Made by a program: the position numbers and the translations under genes
Notes under the pieces: model-generated
The model's input: the letters and a program-made list of their open reading frames with translations, nothing else
What the model was told of the DNA's origin: nothing
The model's database searches: none
From: CAUPWF01 sp044425815
Lineage (GTDB): Bacteria > Bacillota > Clostridia > Lachnospirales > Lachnospiraceae
DNA: 7,303 bases
Reading direction: 5' to 3'
Assembly (NCBI GenBank): GCA_044425815.1
Contig: JAWXVA010000121.1
Location: 1-7,303, forward strand
Shown here: positions 5,877 through 7,303 of the stretch, piece after piece
Layout: each line of letters opens with the position of its first letter
Numbering within the stretch: the first letter of the stretch is position 1

Positions 5877-7303
5877 CAAAGAGACAAAACCACAAAATGC
5901 AGGTGTAAATTTAGGACCACCAGGAGGTCCTCCTGGTGGAAGACCTGGCGATAAAGCAAAAGATTTCATAGGAAGTCTAAAGAAATTATTTGCATATTGT
6001 GGACGATATACAGTTTTCGTAGCGATTGCAATTGTTTTAGCAATTACATCTTCTGTTTTCTCGCTTATGGGACCAAGCAGATTGACCAAGATTACAAATC
6101 TAATTTTAGAAGGAATGTCAGAAGGTGTGGATTTAGAGGCCGTTGCAAGTATTGGTACTTTCTTGGCGATTCTCTATGGATTAAGCCTTGTATTTGGATA
6201 TCTTCAAGGAAGTATTCTAGCAGTTGTTTCTCAAAAAATTTGTAAAAAATTACGTACTGAAATGACAAGTAAAATAAATCGTTTACCACTTGCATATTTT
6301 GATGGAACTTCATATGGAGATACACTCAGTCGTTTCGTAAATGATATTGATACAATAGGTACTAGTTTAAATCAAAGTATGTCCTCAATTGTTAGCGGTG
6401 TTTTGAATTTTAGTGGAGCACTATTACTTATGTTATATACAAACTGGATTATGGGGATTTCTGGTTTGCTTTCAACCATATTTGGATTTTCTCTTATGGC
6501 TATCATTATAGCAAAATCTCAGAAACACTTTATACAACAACAAATGAGACTTGGTGATTTAAATGGTCACGTTGAAGAAACTTACAATGGTCACTCCATT
6601 ATAAAAGCCTATAATAAAGAAGCGTTTGTAGAAAAGCATTTCCATGAAAAGAATGAGAAATTATATCAGTCAGCATGGAAAGCGCAATTTTTATCAGGGA
6701 TGATGATGCCTATTATGAACTTTACAGGTGATTTCTCATATGTAGTTGTATGTATCGTTGGAGCATTGCTTGTAATAAATGGAAGTATTACGTTCGGGGT
6801 AATCGTAGCATTCATGGTGTATATTCGTCTATTTACACAACCACTGGCAACACTAGCACAATCGGTGACAACATTGCAATCAGCAGCGGCAGCAAGTGAG
6901 CGTGTATTTGAATTTCTAGAAGAGAAAGAACTGTCGTCAGAAGAAAATGGTGCAGTAAAGATTAAAAATATTAAAGGTGATGTAAGCTTCAAAAATGTAA
7001 CATTTGGATACACTCCAGATAAAATGATTATTACTGATTTTAGTGCAGAAATTAAAGCTGGAGAGAAAGTAGCGATTGTAGGACCTACAGGTGCAGGAAA
7101 AACAACTATGGTAAATCTGCTTATGCGTTTTTATGAAGTGAATAGCGGAGAGATTTCTATTGATGGCATTCCTATTCGCTCTATAACGAGAGAGAGTCTA
7201 CACGATGTGTTTTCTATGGTATTGCAAGACACATGGATGTTTGATGGCACTATTATGGAAAATATTGCATATAATCAAAATGTTTCAGAAGATGAAATCA
7301 TTG
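5869..7303 (+). CDS. ABC exporter half-transporter, partner subunit (3' end cut by window)
   Basis: 478 codons plus one base are present, and the reading frame stays open to the window end. A Pro/Gly-rich tail (GPPGGPPGGRPGD, residues 16-28) precedes the membrane domain; such N-terminal tails occur in this exporter group. The first membrane helix is near 47-69. The first cytosolic coupling region shows Y143-F-D-G and S154-R-F-V-N-D-I-D161, and the second shows N232-G-H-V-E-E-T with a later KAYNKE; both are typical of type IV exporter subunits. The ATPase domain starts near 367 with an FGY A-loop, Walker A GPTGAGKTT (405-413) and Q-loop Gln453 in VLQDTWMF. The signature, Walker B and switch His lie beyond the window, so I cannot tell whether this subunit is catalytically complete. 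It is probably the heterodimer partner of the preceding gene, given the 8-nt overlap and the partner's degenerate site. A total length near 600-620 residues is expected. Confidence 0.93.
   Translation, partial: MHNKETKPQNAGVNLGPPGGPPGGRPGDKAKDFIGSLKKLFAYCGRYTVFVAIAIVLAITSSVFSLMGPSRLTKITNLILEGMSEGVDLEAVASIGTFLAILYGLSLVFGYLQGSILAVVSQKICKKLRTEMTSKINRLPLAYFDGTSYGDTLSRFVNDIDTIGTSLNQSMSSIVSGVLNFSGALLLMLYTNWIMGISGLLSTIFGFSLMAIIIAKSQKHFIQQQMRLGDLNGHVEETYNGHSIIKAYNKEAFVEKHFHEKNEKLYQSAWKAQFLSGMMMPIMNFTGDFSYVVVCIVGALLVINGSITFGVIVAFMVYIRLFTQPLATLAQSVTTLQSAAAASERVFEFLEEKELSSEENGAVKIKNIKGDVSFKNVTFGYTPDKMIITDFSAEIKAGEKVAIVGPTGAGKTTMVNLLMRFYEVNSGEISIDGIPIRSITRESLHDVFSMVLQDTWMFDGTIMENIAYNQNVSEDEII
5917..5939 (+). 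repeat. Perfect 23-nt palindrome in the start of the second ABC gene
   Basis: CCACCAGGAGG (5917-5927) and CCTCCTGGTGG (5929-5939) are exact inverted repeats around a single T at 5928. The stretch encodes the Pro-Pro-Gly-Gly repeat near the N-terminus. As RNA it would form a GC-rich hairpin of about 10 pairs some 50 nt after the start codon. It is the most GC-rich short stretch in an otherwise AT-rich gene. Confidence 0.8.

Noticed and set aside
5922..5928. Internal AGGAGGT as a ribosome binding site for an alternative start of the second ABC protein
   Set aside because: No ATG, GTG or TTG in the ABC frame follows at a usable distance, and the proper start at 5869 has its own site.
5862..6325. 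Minus-strand open frames and a plus-strand frame over the start of the second ABC gene
   Set aside because: The frame starting at ATG 5869 encodes an unmistakable ABC exporter subunit that continues to the window end; the others are shadows.
6666..7013. Minus-strand open frame of 115 codons
   Set aside because: It is antisense to the ABC membrane domain and ATPase start, and its product is low in complexity with no recognisable motif.

Overview
The window looks like a chromosomal piece of a low-GC Gram-positive anaerobe, most plausibly a member of the Clostridia near Lachnospiraceae. This is an inference from the AT-rich codon use, the strong AGGAGG ribosome binding sites, and the protein families and their order; nothing here fixes the species. 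All five genes are on the + strand and every one is about export, control of export, or a domain attached to an exporter.

Layout. (1) 72-2099 encodes a 675-residue protein: a complete MATE-family transporter (about residues 1-447) joined in frame to a complete cytidylate-kinase-like domain (about 478-675). (2) 2100-2308 is a control region. It holds a stem-loop followed by T-rich sequence (probable terminator), then a 48-bp near-perfect palindrome (2209-2256) that covers a consensus TTGACA -35 box, then a -10-like TATCAT. (3) 2309-2728 encodes a MarR-family repressor. (4) 2750-4138 encodes a stand-alone MATE transporter. (5) 4122-5876 and 5869->7303 encode the two half-transporters of a heterodimeric ABC exporter; the second is cut by the window end inside its ATPase domain, before the signature motif.

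How they work together. Genes 3-5 are tightly packed (21-nt gap, then 17-nt and 8-nt overlaps), so they very probably form one transcript from the palindrome-overlapped promoter. The simplest model is an autorepressed multidrug-resistance operon. The MarR protein binds the palindrome, a ligand releases it, and a cation-driven MATE pump and an ATP-driven ABC pump are made together. The MarR-MATE pair resembles the mepR-mepA arrangement of Staphylococcus aureus, here extended with an ABC pair. The first ABC subunit has a degenerate ATPase site (Asp for the catalytic Glu, Gln for the switch His), the hallmark of asymmetric heterodimeric exporters of the TM287/288 and BmrC/BmrD type.

The points most worth a second look are the MATE/cytidylate-kinase-like fusion and the unusually long nested operator. 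I see no RNA genes, insertion sequences, CRISPR arrays or other mobile elements.
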